64,000 bases of DNA from the NCBI GenBank assembly GCA_023159155.1, contig JAJNNX010000011.1:868001-932000 (forward strand), read 5' to 3'. How positions within the stretch are numbered: position 1 is the first letter of the stretch; every line of letters begins with the position of its first letter. Under the pieces are notes generated by a model. The model did not search any database and had not been told where the DNA came from. It worked only from the letters and a program-made list of their open reading frames with translations. This document shows, one piece after another, positions 23,180-34,464 of this stretch. Position numbers and translations under genes: made by a program. The DNA comes from Ustulina deusta (lineage: Eukaryota; Ascomycota; Sordariomycetes; Xylariales; Xylariaceae).

Positions 23180-25391
23180 ATGAGGAACCCGAGTGTACGA
23201 CAAAAAACGAAGATAACCCAGTCATCGCTAGAGGACAAGATTAGCCTCGTCTGTATATTGGAGAAAGAGCGTTGCATCGTTCATCAGGCCATGATGACCC
23301 GACAACGCATGCCAGTCACATGCGTCACAGACTGCAGCACTGTTTCCTTTTTTTTTTTGTGCTTCTTCTCTTCACCTGTCTCATTATACTACACTCACGC
23401 CTTCGCCCATAAGGTAATTTATAGTATTATACGCTTCGGCTATTTACCGGCATCTTGGGGCGACTATAGGGAGAGCGTGCCCACCCATGTAACAACGTTT
23501 GGGAGGCGCCATACAACAAGGCCTTTCTTCCATTCTATAAGCAGAGTCGGGCATGTATGGATGATAATAGAATCATGGTGACTATCGCATGAGAGGACAG
23601 CAAGCACGGAAGAAATTGAAGTTCATTGGCTTTATACCCCCGGGCGGCAGGGAAGCGAGGTTTTCGGGTTGTTCATCATCAAAGCAAGTTCATTATGTCG
23701 TATAGTTATTTTACTCTTCGTACATATCACTCGAGTTGATTACATGCCGCGGTAATCATGGACGGGAATAACAATTTGAGTCTCGCAGTCTCTACTTGGT
23801 GAATGTAGATAGGCAAGATACACACCAGTTGGCCAACACCATACGACTAACTTTACTATGCGTAGCTTTTCAGGTATTTAGAGGGATAATTGTTTGCCCA
23901 CGGGGTGAAAGCTGATGATGCTTGCCGGCAACATGCAGCTAATCTAGGAATATATTTGTCCGTGTTTGTCCCGACTTGGGCAAAGAAATGTATAAACGGT
24001 GGCGGTCTCAGAGCAGGGAGCTGGCGGCGGTTATGGGCATGGCTTGCTACCTGAGTCCCAGTGCAGAAAACCTGAAAGTCCAGATCACCAATCTAGCCGG
24101 ACCATCTGTTCCGCGCTATGATTATTCTTATACAGTAGATAAGAAACCATGCATGCCGGATCAGTGGCGGTAAGGGAATTAACCACTACGTTTTAGTCCA
24201 GCGCCACGTATCTAGGACATGGCTGGATCCGGTAAACATGAGGCCGGATTTCCAACGATGATTGGCTAGCGACAGCCCTTGACACCATGAATATCTGACA
24301 GAACGATTTGTCGAAGGCGACGTTAACCCGGCAAATCATGCAAGGGGGGAAAGCTGGAAAGCTACGTACGGTAGTATTGTTGGAGGTGAGGGTTGCCATG
24401 ATGAATACTTACCGGGCAAAAGGAGTACCGAGCTTGTGGACGATGGGACAATCGATGAGATAAAGTATTGTACAGATACGTCATGACGAGCTTGGCATTC
24501 GCTCTGAGAAACTGTCCTGGTAAAGAACAACGAACAGGTAGCACGAAATTGAAAAGTAATACGGCCAGCTCTAAGGGATTCGTACACAAATGAGTACACG
24601 TGCTACACCTGTGCTGTTCGATGCGCGAAAGGCTCAATCGGAGAGACCTACAGTGGCTCCTGTAGTGTAAGCATGCAGGTAAGTAAGGTAAGTACCTATG
24701 CTGTCATGTACAACGGTGCGCCATATTTGGTGATGCTTGGGTTCTGTGCCTCCGAGGTCCCTAGTTAATACTCTAGTAGGCTTAGGGAACACTGATGGAA
24801 GAGAGACACTAAACCCTATGCAGCCACTACATCGGACAATGCCCCACCAAATATTACGTAGGTAGCTCGCACCGGCCCGTGGTTGGTGTTGCAACAAAGG
24901 ATAGCAGTGTTTGTTGCTCCTCCATAAACCTTTGTTCATGCAGTCCAAACGAAAGCTCGACTTGACGGCGATTCTTTATTTATTTCCTTTCTAGCGATCA
25001 GGACCGCTTCTCCATTCCTTGTTGCCTCTTCCACATTTCGATCCACCTGATCCAACCCGCCTGGTGCCCATTCCATTTCGTTGCCCCTCCCCGCGTCTTC
25101 TTCCTCTCGGAAAGGAAGTCCACTTATTCCACTCGCCAAGAAGACGGCCTCAAACCCCTCGTCGTCCCCAGTACCGCTTACCAAACCACTCGCACATCAC
25201 TTGAACCCGGCCGGCCCAATCTGATCCCGTACCGTGTTCGTTGCATCCCGCCGTCAGGAGTGTATGGGAGCGACTACCTGCCCAGTTGCCACCACGGCCA
25301 GACAGAGCCCCTTGTGGGGGACCGTTCAGGACATCATCCAGACCGTTCTCGGGACCTTCCCATCGCTCGTTCTGCCCCTGCAGCCGAAAAC
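23180..25391. other. Intergenic region; right end is the TPS1 promoter and leader
   Basis: No supported gene; frames are short and unlike known families. From about 24960 the plus strand becomes pyrimidine-rich (ttccttgttgcctcttccac and similar), typical of a strongly expressed fungal gene's leader. An upstream ATG frame overlaps the TPS1 start (listed separately). Confidence 0.55.
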
Positions 25392-25473
25392 ATGGCTGAA
25401 AACATGTCCGACAACGACGCACCGCCCACCGGAGATCGCCGCCTCCTCCTCATATCCAACCGTCTGCCCATAA
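25264..25473 (+). promoter_or_regulatory. Possible upstream ORF overlapping the TPS1 start
   Basis: An ATG at 25264 opens a frame (MGATTCPVATTARQ...) that runs out of frame through the TPS1 start codon and stops about 80 bases inside it. If the mRNA begins upstream of 25264, scanning ribosomes would meet this frame first, so it could restrain TPS1 translation. Whether it is in the transcript cannot be seen here. Confidence 0.35.
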
Positions 25474-27067
25474 CCATAAAACGAAAAGATGAAGGCGAAT
25501 ACGAGTTCTCCATGTCATCCGGTGGCCTCGTTGCCGGCTTAAGTGGCCTGAGCAAGGCGACGAGCTTTCAATGGTACGGGTGGCCAGGCATGGAGGTTCC
25601 CGAGGGCGAGATCGCCACCGTTACCAGGCAGCTGAAGGATGAATACGGCGCCCACCCCATCTTCGTCGACGGCGAGCTCGCCGACCGCCACTACAACGGC
25701 TTTAGCAGTATGTCACACCCAACCCCCTCGCTGAGACCTACACGTTGCTGACGCTGGAGCCTTTCCTGACAGACTCAATCCTATGGCCTCTGTTCCATTA
25801 CCACCCCGGTGAAATTACCTTTGAAGAGACTGCCTGGACGGCCTACAAGGAAGTCAACAGGCTGTTCGCGCAGGCCGTGTTGGAGGATGTGCGGGATGGT
25901 GACATAATCTGGGTCCACGATTACCATTTAATGCTGCTCCCCGAGATGCTCCGGAGAGGGCTCGGCGACAAGAAAAATGTCAAGATTGGATTTTTCCTCC
26001 ATACTCCGTTCCCGAGCAGTGAGGTCTACCGTATCCTACCGGTGCGAGAAGCTCTCCTCGAGGGGCTTCTGCAATGCGATCTCATCGGTTTCCACACCTA
26101 CGACTATGCGAGGCATTTCCTCAGTGCCTGTTCCCGTATTCTAGGCGCAAAGACGACTCCAAACGGCGTCGAATACGAAGCGAAATTTGTCACTGTTGCC
26201 GCATTCCCTATCGGCATAGATCCCGAGAAATTCGTGGAAGGTTTGGAGAAGCCAAAAGTACAAGAGCGCATAGCGGCCCTGACGCGCAAGTTTGAGGGCG
26301 TGAAGCTTATCGTCGGCGTAGACAGGCTCGACTATATCAAAGGTGTACCGCAAAAGCTTCATGCGCTCGAGGTGTTCCTGACAGAGCACCCCGAATGGAT
26401 TGGAAAGGTCGTACTAGTGCAGGTTGCCGTGCCTTCACGGCAGGATGTGGAGGAATATCAAAATCTCCGAGCCGTAGTCAATGAGCTAGTGGGAAGGATC
26501 AACGGCAGATTCGGCACAATTGAATTCATGCCTATTCATTTTCTCCACCAGAGCGTCGCCTTTGACGAGCTCTGCGCCTTATACGCAGTTTCCGACGTCT
26601 GTCTAGTCAGCTCGACCCGAGACGGCATGAATCTGGTCTCATATGAATATATTGCGACGCAGCGACAGCGGCACGGCGTCATGATTCTTTCAGAGTTCAC
26701 GGGGGCGGCACAGTCGCTGAACGGCAGTCTAATCGTGAACCCCTGGAATACCGAGGAGCTCGCGAATGCAATCCACGATGCTGTCATCATGTCTCCAGAG
26801 ATGCGGGAGGCTAATTTCCGCAAGTTGGAACGATACGTTTTTAAATACACCTCGGCCTGGTGGGGTCAGAGCTTCGTCACTGAGCTGACCAGGGTTAACG
26901 CCAAGGAACAAAACGGCATTGATGCGAGGGCTCATGGAGACAGGCCTCAGATTCTCGACGATATCGGCCATACATTAAAGGGCGTGTTCGAGAGTGTCAA
27001 AGTAGCAGCTAGTGCTGCCACTCCATCAGGACACGCTGCCGCCCAACTAGGACTGATGAAAAAGTAG
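25392..27067 (+). CDS. TPS1: Alpha,alpha-trehalose-phosphate synthase (UDP-forming)
   Basis: Two exons: 25392-25707 and 25773-27067 (536 residues). A single-domain GT20 enzyme with the full set of yeast Tps1 landmarks: LLLISNRLPITIKRK, SSGGLVAGLSGL (UDP/glucose loop), WYGWPG, FSNSILWPLFHYHPGE across the intron, WVHDYHLMLLPEMLR, FFLHTPFPSSEVYRILP, GVDRLDYIKGVPQK with the catalytic Arg/Lys pair, and SSTRDGMNLVSYEYIA binding the nucleotide-sugar. It makes trehalose-6-phosphate from UDP-glucose and glucose-6-phosphate in the cytosol, for stress protection and control of glycolytic flux. There is no phosphatase domain, so it is the synthase, not TPS2. The start could also be the ATG at 25404; no in-frame ATG lies between the preceding stop and 25392. 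Confidence 0.96.
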
Positions 27068-28881
27068 TAGCACGAGGTGCCCTCTGCGGGGGAGGGTAAA
27101 AATCGATCCCTATGCCTAGTTTCCAATAGAACAAAGGCTGCGGTCGCATCCTTTATGTTTGATAGTATTGACGGCGAAAACATCATATTTCTTGCGGCAC
27201 GGGGAAAATCGGGGTCAGTTATCAGCATAGTTATTAGCATAGATCCGGCGTTGTCCTTGGTGGGTTGGTGTTGTAGAGTCTATCGCCATTAAGAGCATGC
27301 GCTTACTTCATGAAACGATTCATTATTTATTTCCCTTTTAATACTATCTCGTAATTTTGCGCAAAGGGCTTGGAATCATGGTATTTATATTCCTGAGCTG
27401 TCCAATGAACTAGCATTCACAAAAGTTATACCCATCCCCATAGAATCCCATCTACTATACGCATCAAAACTGATTACTTGGATCTCCAGCCCTATAGGGG
27501 CACAAATATTTATCAACAGCCGAGTTTTGAGAAGTCATCCACTACGACGCTTGTCAAGTCCGAGATTGTACATTTGATAATACAACTATTAAGGCATTAT
27601 AAGACCAATTCTCTGGCAGCCTTCCCTCTCTACCTACATGTTCAACGCCTGAGACGGCAAACAACTAGATCCACGTCGATTAAAGCCTATGTATTATTTG
27701 GCGATTGCCACCTTTTAAAAAAAAACCTTGTAGTGCTAATTCAGCGCTTGGTAATGTCCTATGCGGGACGCGAGGGTCCGAATCCCTTCAGGGTCTATAT
27801 CATCATTGTCACTGTTCTTCCCCTTCCCCTAGCGATTAGATGGGAAACGGCGAATATGATAGCAACGGCTTCAACTGGGCTTTTGTTTATGGGATCTTTA
27901 TGATGCGTCAGTCATTACGTACCATGTTCACCCCTTCTTCCCTAACAGAGCATAGGATCTCGCGAAACGGCCTTCGCGCGCCGTTGAGGCAGCTTAGGAT
28001 ACTTCAAGGCAAAGATATCTCGCAATATTTCCTCTCCGTAGAAAAAAAAAAATCAAAAGGTCTTTCATACTGCATACAATATTACGAGCCATTATAAATC
28101 TTGGGATAATTAAAAAAGGGGGTTTTATTTTATAATAAAGATAAAAAATAAATAAATAAAATAAAACTCTCGGCGGCGTATATCAAAGTCTGCTTTTGAT
28201 TTTTTTCTGAGAAGAGGGCAAAGCTTAGACCAAACTTTCTAGGGTGTTGTCGTCAAGAGGACTCAGGGAAACGCGAGTAGACTTGTCCTAATGGGCCGGG
28301 GTGTCTCCTTGGTAGGCATCATCTTGTTGGCAGGGATTTTCACGACTCGGAAAATGAGATTTTAGGGTATGAATCACTGCGAATATATGGCTGTAATATA
28401 GGCTTGTAATAAAGAGTTTCCAAGACTGACGAGAATGATATAACAGACAATTAGGGGGAAATATCTGGGGGTTCGCCCCGGATGGTTTTCCCTACTTCCC
28501 AATCTACCTAACCTTATGACCTGATAACATTTTTCGTCGATTTTGCAGTTGAAGCAAGTCACGATGAAAAAAAAGGCAGTGACCGAGTGGGATTGCGCGT
28601 ATGTGACGTGATCCCGAACTTTTAGTGCAGTGTTGCATGGGCTGTGATTTCACCCTTTCGAACAAAATCTGTTGTCTGGCCATTTCCACAGTCTCTATCA
28701 GATTGATCGTACACCATGGAAGCAAGCCTCGATTTGCCCCAAGCATAATAGCCTTTCTCCAGATAGCCGCCGCCGCCGCTTCCAACACCTTAGGGGTTTC
28801 AGGTTCCTCCTCAAGCCGGCACAAACCCGTCCGTCCCGTGAAGAAGCCCATACTTGGAGCTCCTCCTACCACCACCACGGC
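27068..28881. other. Intergenic region between convergent TPS1 and sulfatase genes
   Basis: No gene seen. A 141-codon frame at 27478-27903 has no family features. A short AT-rich patch with tataat/aaataaat runs lies at 28100-28165. Part of 28620-28880 continues the GC-rich character of the sulfatase last exon. Confidence 0.5.
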
Positions 28882-30974
28882 TTAGCCAAGCTGATCCGGC
28901 GTAAGCTCTTTCGCCGTCTTCATGATCTCGCCCAGCGTCACGTGTCTCTGCGCCAGCGTCCCGAACGACCCCTGCGACACGACCTTGGCGCCCACCGGCG
29001 ACGAGCTCGCGTAATTGTCCGTCGGCGCGCGGTACGCCTCCCCCAGCCCTGCGTTCTCCGGCCAGTACGGCGTCTCGTTGGGGCGGTACTGGTACGCCAT
29101 GCACTGCTCGAACGACACCGCGGGCACGGAGGCGAAGAAGTCGTCGAACGCCGGGTCGAGCGCTTGCTCCAGACAGGTGATGGTCAGGTCCGTCTGCGCG
29201 TCGACGGCGCGCCGGCCGGGCTCCGGCTGCAGAAGCGCCCACGGATTGCGGCAGGTGTCGCCGGCGCAGGACTTCGCGGCGAGGAGCAGCCCGTTCAGGC
29301 GCGAGAGCAGACGGCCCGTGGCCGAGTCCCGGTCCGCGTCGAGCGCGAGGTTCGTCAGCTCGCCCGGGTCCGACGCCGTCTCGTACAGCTCCGCCTCGCC
29401 CGTGCACCATCTCGAGTACAGGTACGTGCCGCCGTCGGGGCGCACGACGCGCAGCGTCTTGTAGCTGTTGTTGGGGTGGGGAATCACGCCCCACGGCGTC
29501 TCTTCCTCGCCTCGGCCCCAGTACTCGACATTGATGACCTCGTGCCCACCGCCGGCCGCGGGGCACTGCTCGGGTTGTTCTTCCGGGGCTTTCCAATTCG
29601 CCAGCAGACTGCGCCCGTCGAGGAACGGCGGGTACGCCGCGTCGTCGGGGCTCAGACCCGCGATCGCGAGGAACGTGGGGGCGAGATCGAGGTGTGCGCC
29701 TGGGAGGAGGGATGTTTTGTTTGCGGGGACGCCGGGCCCTCGCACGATGAACGGCACGTTCGAAGACTCCTTGTAGTGGAGCGACTTGCCTGCCGACACG
29801 CGGTGGTTTCCGATGTGCCAGCCATTGTCGCTTGTATAGATGATGTAGGTGTTTTCGATCAAGCCCTTCTCCTCGAGCTTGGCGATGACATCTTCCACGA
29901 TGTCGTCTACGCCGAGTAGGGACTGCGCGCGCGCGCGATAGAGTCCGTCCAGCCTCTCGATCGTGGTGTCGTTCAAGAGCGGTAGATTCTTGATCCACGA
30001 CACCTTTTGCTGCTGGTAGGCGGCGTCTGGATTGAAATTTTCCGAGCGGGGTGCTTTAAGGTCGGGGAACTCATTCTCGTACCGCACAGGCGGCACAGGC
30101 CAATTGCCAGCGCCGAGCTCGACATGTGGTGTTGTCGGAGATATGCCAAGAAAAAAAGGTTTGTCTTGACCTGATAGTTTCTCAATTCGATCGAGGCTTA
30201 CATCGGTATCAGTATCATCTAGCTCATTTGTGTGTGAATACTCGGCGCTTCCACTCACGCCATAGCACGAATGACATCAGACTGATGATATCCAGGATAT
30301 GAAATGGGCGTCTCTCCATTTAGCGAGAACACCACGTTATTGTACTCATACGTATAGCTATCTACCTGCGTAATACTGTTAGCATTCCTGAATCCATGAT
30401 ACGGGTCGTTGGTGATTACAGCGGTTTGTATATATGTCCAACCTGATGGCGCTTGATCATAGTTTGCGGTGTTATAGCCGTTCATTATCTTGCCAATGTC
30501 TGCAGACTCGAGTCAGTAAAAAAGCGGTAATTTGGGAAATAGACTCATACACTCCGCGTTGTATCCTGCGGCTGTCAGCCAGTGAGGTAGATAGTCTTGA
30601 TTCTGTCCGGAAATCAACCACTTGTCATAGTTGCCCCTTGTCCTCGGTGGTCAGCTACCATCGTGCTATCTTGGCACCATAACGACTACTCACCCAGGAG
30701 CGCTAACTTCAGTGATGTTCGTGTTATGACCGGCCATTCCTCTTAGTAACGAGGCTCTGCTAGGACAGCATTTTGCAACCGTTACATAGTGCCGAGAGAA
30801 CGTAGTGCCTTTCTCGGCTATCTCCCTCCTCACAACGGGTTGGTAGTCTAGGGAGTCAAGATGAAGGTCCTGGTCGTCTGTCATTATGAATACAATGTTA
30901 GGCCGCTGTACCTGGACCCCAATGCGAAAGCAAAGGGGGATGAAGCTGCCAAGGAATAATGTAACATATTTCAT
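28882..30974 (-). CDS. Secreted sulfatase (arylsulfatase family)
   Basis: Four exons on the minus strand: 30974-30694, 30636-30551, 30499-30259, 30196-28882; all joints keep frame (640 residues). The start gives a signal peptide (MKYVTLFLGSFIPLCF). RPNIVFIMTDDQDLHLDS holds the metal-binding aspartates (D33, D34). AKCCPSRASLLRG carries the C-x-P-x-R sulfatase signature; Cys69 is the residue converted to formylglycine. Later landmarks are KIMNGYN, DKPFFLGISPTTPHVELGAG and YTSDNGWHIGNHR, the second metal site. It resembles the Neurospora-type arylsulfatase used for sulfur scavenging. The last exon is far more GC-rich than the rest of the gene (44 of 60 bases at 29161-29220), which leaves long open frames on the opposite strand. 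A palindromic TATA element lies about 75 bases upstream. Confidence 0.94.
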
Positions 30975-32244
30975 CGTGAGTGGTGGGATCTATACTTGAT
31001 GAAGCATGGGAAAGATCTTGAGCCAGAGGGAACGCCTCTGCCACAACTTATATAAGTGTCACGGCATGCAAATAATAGCTGCGAGTGGTCAGGTGATCGA
31101 CTTGACTCCATTCTACTTTTAGTGCTGTTACGGTATAGTGCTACAGTTCTGTTATATTCCGTGACAACAAACCATTCACAAAACCGAGCCCGAGTGCTCG
31201 CGTTCGGGTAAGCGACCAGGGCGACCCCTGGCCGTTACATCGTTCTCACGCGGGGCAGAACGCGCGCAAAAGACACGGAGCACGGAAACCACAAGAACAC
31301 TTGACTTACAAATTGCTGAGCCTCAGCACTAACATACATAGACGGCAACGGGGCCATGACTGCGAAGAAACTTACGTACTTCCATCACAGACTGCCACCG
31401 CCGCTACACTGAATTCGTGATCGGTCGTATCTACCGGCCGCAACAACAAGACGTCATCAACAACGATCATGGGTGTTTCCCAGATTCACCTTGCGTATGA
31501 CCAAGTCTTGCCCAATGAAGTTGGCTATGGGGTGTGTGATAATTTCTCCAATGATGGCATCCGGAGACCGATATCCATATCATCGGCCGCTGACCCCGAC
31601 GTACCCCGCAGCAGACAACATCCCGTTTCTGTGCCCCGCACGCCTAATGCAAGTAACGGAGAGCCGGGTTAGACTCAACAGGCCAGCTCCAGACGGTAGT
31701 AATTAGATGGTGGTGGAAATTGGAACATCTCACTGCAGAGTCGGTGGAGCACAATAATACAAGGAGTTTGCACTTCGCAGGAATAGTGTACGAGGGAGCT
31801 CCACTTTGTATATTAGCCGAGAGTCCCGAGTATAATGGGAACGACATCCCGAACGATAGGATATGCACATAGCTTTGTTACCCTCGATGCTGCGAGGAAC
31901 CTGTACCAGCCCCCAGAGAGTGTTGAATGTCACTATGGGTTTGTTGGGGTGGTCCACGACAATACCGTCTTATTAATAGGTGCAGTTGTAAGTCCACGGC
32001 CGAGTTGAAGGGCCCCTTCGTGGATTCGGTGTCTACATATTTGATACATTGACCTTTGCGATAGTCAATTTGCCTTCGGGGATGGAAGAGCTTAAGCAGC
32101 ACTTCTTAGCCCTGATAAACTAAATACCGTTGGCGGATTAGACTGCTGAGCCCAGGCTTAAGTTATAGTTTCGACTGGTGATACCGGCCCTCCTATTACG
32201 ATGCCGTTGGTGAACATCGCTACGTTAATAAGTACCAACGACTA
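30975..32244. other. Sulfatase promoter and uncharacterised stretch
   Basis: The left part is the sulfatase upstream region. From about 31450 on, short frames on both strands show no recognisable protein; the area to 32244 may be further debris of the membrane-protein relic to its right. Confidence 0.4.
31047..31056 (-). promoter_or_regulatory. TATA-like element of the sulfatase gene
   Basis: The palindrome cttatataag sits 73-82 bases upstream of the sulfatase start codon, a plausible TATA box for the minus strand. Inferred from sequence and spacing only. Confidence 0.4.
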
Positions 32245-32720
32245 GTCTGTAGTGATGCCAGACAAGAACGTGGTTGTAGCGCTCATCAATAGAAACCTCA
32301 TCATGAAGGAGGCCAGTACGATGTTGGAGGAGTTTGCTATGTTAGGTGCATTTCCTTGGGCTGGGCTCATCAACCACCCCTTCCGGAGTCCGGTCGGTAA
32401 CATCTACGTCAGCATAGTCGCGAATCACCAGGCGTGGTAGGTAGCGGTTATTGAGGGCATTGTCATTGATGGAATTGGTATTGATCTCCGACCGCATGGT
32501 CCTGATGCGCACGGTCTCAGGTAATGCCGTGGTCAACTACATGAAGATGGACAGAAGGATGAAGGAGACTGCGATCAAGCCGTACATGGCGACGGACTTC
32601 CTCTAGCTGTCGATCTAAACCTTCATCCTCATGTTGATAATCTTCGGCTCAATATTTTGAAAGCCGGCCACTGCTCGAAAATCACGCAGAACCCTATAAG
32701 CCTAGCTGTTAATACCAAAG
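32245..32720 (-). pseudogene. Unidentified membrane-protein relic with three TAG stops
   Basis: On the minus strand one frame from about 32697 to 32345 reads like a real protein interrupted only by TAG codons at 32615-32617, 32603-32605 and 32537-32539. Readable parts are RVLRDFRAVAGFQNIEPKII, RKSVAMYGLIAVSFILLSIF (a membrane segment), TTALPETVRIRTMRSEINTN, NRYLPRLVIRDYADVDVTD. Each TAG would be TGG if one G:C to A:T change were reversed, i.e. CpA to TpA on the other strand, as RIP does. Past 32345 another frame (NSSNIVLASFMMRFLLM) may continue. I cannot name the family. It lies next to a small AT-rich patch. Confidence 0.5.
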
Positions 32721-33079
32721 CTCGAAGCTAGGCTCCTCTCGATAATTACTATCATCGATATCACCTGCTAGTGCAAGAGCGATGACCCGGAGTTCAATAT
32801 TAGCAACAGACCAATAGAGTTATGATACAAGGGTACAGAGATATCTATCTACATTGTTGATCCCTACATTGCTCGTGAGAGTACCTATATGTTGATTGAC
32901 TGACCTTGGTTCTAGCCCGCCCAAGACCCTGTGTAGTGATAAATTCTCTAGATGTAATTATAGGCGATGGCTGGCGCAATGTTGTGGATGACCTTGGAGT
33001 CACAGCGAGAGAGGCTTCAACCTAGCGGGCCTGAAAAACAGTGGCGGCAACACAATCCGCTCCATCTAAAACAATAACA

Positions 33080-33260
33080 GCAGTGCTTTAAATAGAGCAA
33101 ATATTATAAATGGTTAATTAGCGCTCTTTAAATAATAATAATTTATTATATTTAATACTGAATATTAATTCAATATTAAAATATTATGTAATAACTAAGC
33201 TTGATAATAACTTTGAAGTAAGTTTTAAAGTAGATTGTTTTATAGTATTGTTTATTGCAG
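33080..33260. repeat. Small AT-rich patch
   Basis: About 180 bases of mostly A and T (taataataatttattatattt and similar), milder than the island at the left end and next to the relic with TAG stops. Likely a RIP-affected fragment or simple AT-rich spacer. Confidence 0.5.
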
Positions 33261-34464
33261 TCACACTTAGCTTAATATATTTCTTATTTTTTGTTCTATT
33301 CTTGCTTATACGACTTCCTAGCTCTGCGTTTTTGTAGTCGTGAGAAGGCCTACGCCTAGTTTTGTAGAAACAGGGGGAGCCAAGGACCAGCCTACAAAGG
33401 CATAACAGCCAGGTCTAAACTCAAGTAAGATCTCCGGGTATAACTTGCTGCTGCTGTTGTTCAATCGATGTTGGGAATGTGTTTACCACGTTAGGACTTT
33501 TCGTGCAACAACAAGAATCTATCCATACCCACCCACTTGACTTACGAAGGCTTGGCACTGATCGCGTGCTTAACCTCTGTCTAGATCTGTCCAGACCGTC
33601 TGTCTATCTATCTCCAAAACTTCATGTTGGGTTCGGTCGGGCCAGCTTTTCTACCTACCTAGGTAATCCTATGACTCTTAGATAGATGAATAGATAGATT
33701 GATACCATGCTAAGCGAAACGAACCAATTATCTAGATTAATCCGTACAAACTACTTAACTTAGGCTAGGTACTATCTATCCGGAACCTCTCAACACCTAC
33801 CTACCTAGGTACTAAAGGAGGGAAACATTCTATAAAACCGCGCGTAACTAAGCATAGGATGGAAACGAGGGCAGCCAGCCAGCCAGTCAGCTATCTTACG
33901 GGCGTAAACGTAGGGAAGGAAAATTCACTCTACCTGGGTGCCTAGATAGGTGCATACGCGATAGGACAGAACAGAGGGGGATGACATATTTACGCGAATA
34001 GGAGTGCGAGGAGGCGAAAGAGGACCAACAAAAGGTCCTCCGAAAGGTGGAGACCTCACGTCACTTAGACCTGTGCCCGCTCGCCGCCACAAGAATATCA
34101 ACTACGTCACAATTCAAGCCAACTCCGCTTCTTGGTTGTACACAGTATTCATGGTCATTATAGGTAGGTAAACCATGTTACCGAACTTTCCCAATTAGGG
34201 GTAATAGGCACAAACTATACACTGCTTCATCACATACGGCCACAAACTAGATGGTGTTTATTCAACCTTTATTAAGCTGTATCCCACAGTCCCATTTAAG
34301 AGGCAAGAGGCGTAGTGGAATGGGTATATATGACAAAAAGGATATTAATCCAACTATGTACAGTAGAGGAAAATGAAATAAAAAGCCTGAGCCATGGGGC
34401 CAGTTGGCCGCAATCATCGTTTCCGATGGATCCTAATCGTACCAAGAGGGGTCTGTAGTACTTC
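33261..34464. other. Intergenic region rich in TACCTACCTAGGTA motifs
   Basis: No gene seen. Two long copies of the dispersed motif occur (ctacctacctaggtaat at 33650-33666; ctacctacctaggtact at 33797-33813) together with tatctatctatc, gatagatgaatagatagat and a cagccagccagccagtcagc run at 33870-33890. The right end is the 3' side of the permease gene. Confidence 0.5.

Noticed and set aside
27735..27805. tRNA-like stretch with ggtccgaatccct
   Set aside because: A T-arm-like sequence and a short anticodon-like hairpin are present, but the 5' acceptor strand does not pair with the 3' end and the D-arm does not fold, so at best it is a remnant.
28672..29919. A 415-codon plus-strand open frame opposite the sulfatase
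   Set aside because: It is antisense to the conserved sulfatase exon and very rich in Arg, Val and Leu; it follows from the GC-rich codon use of the true gene.
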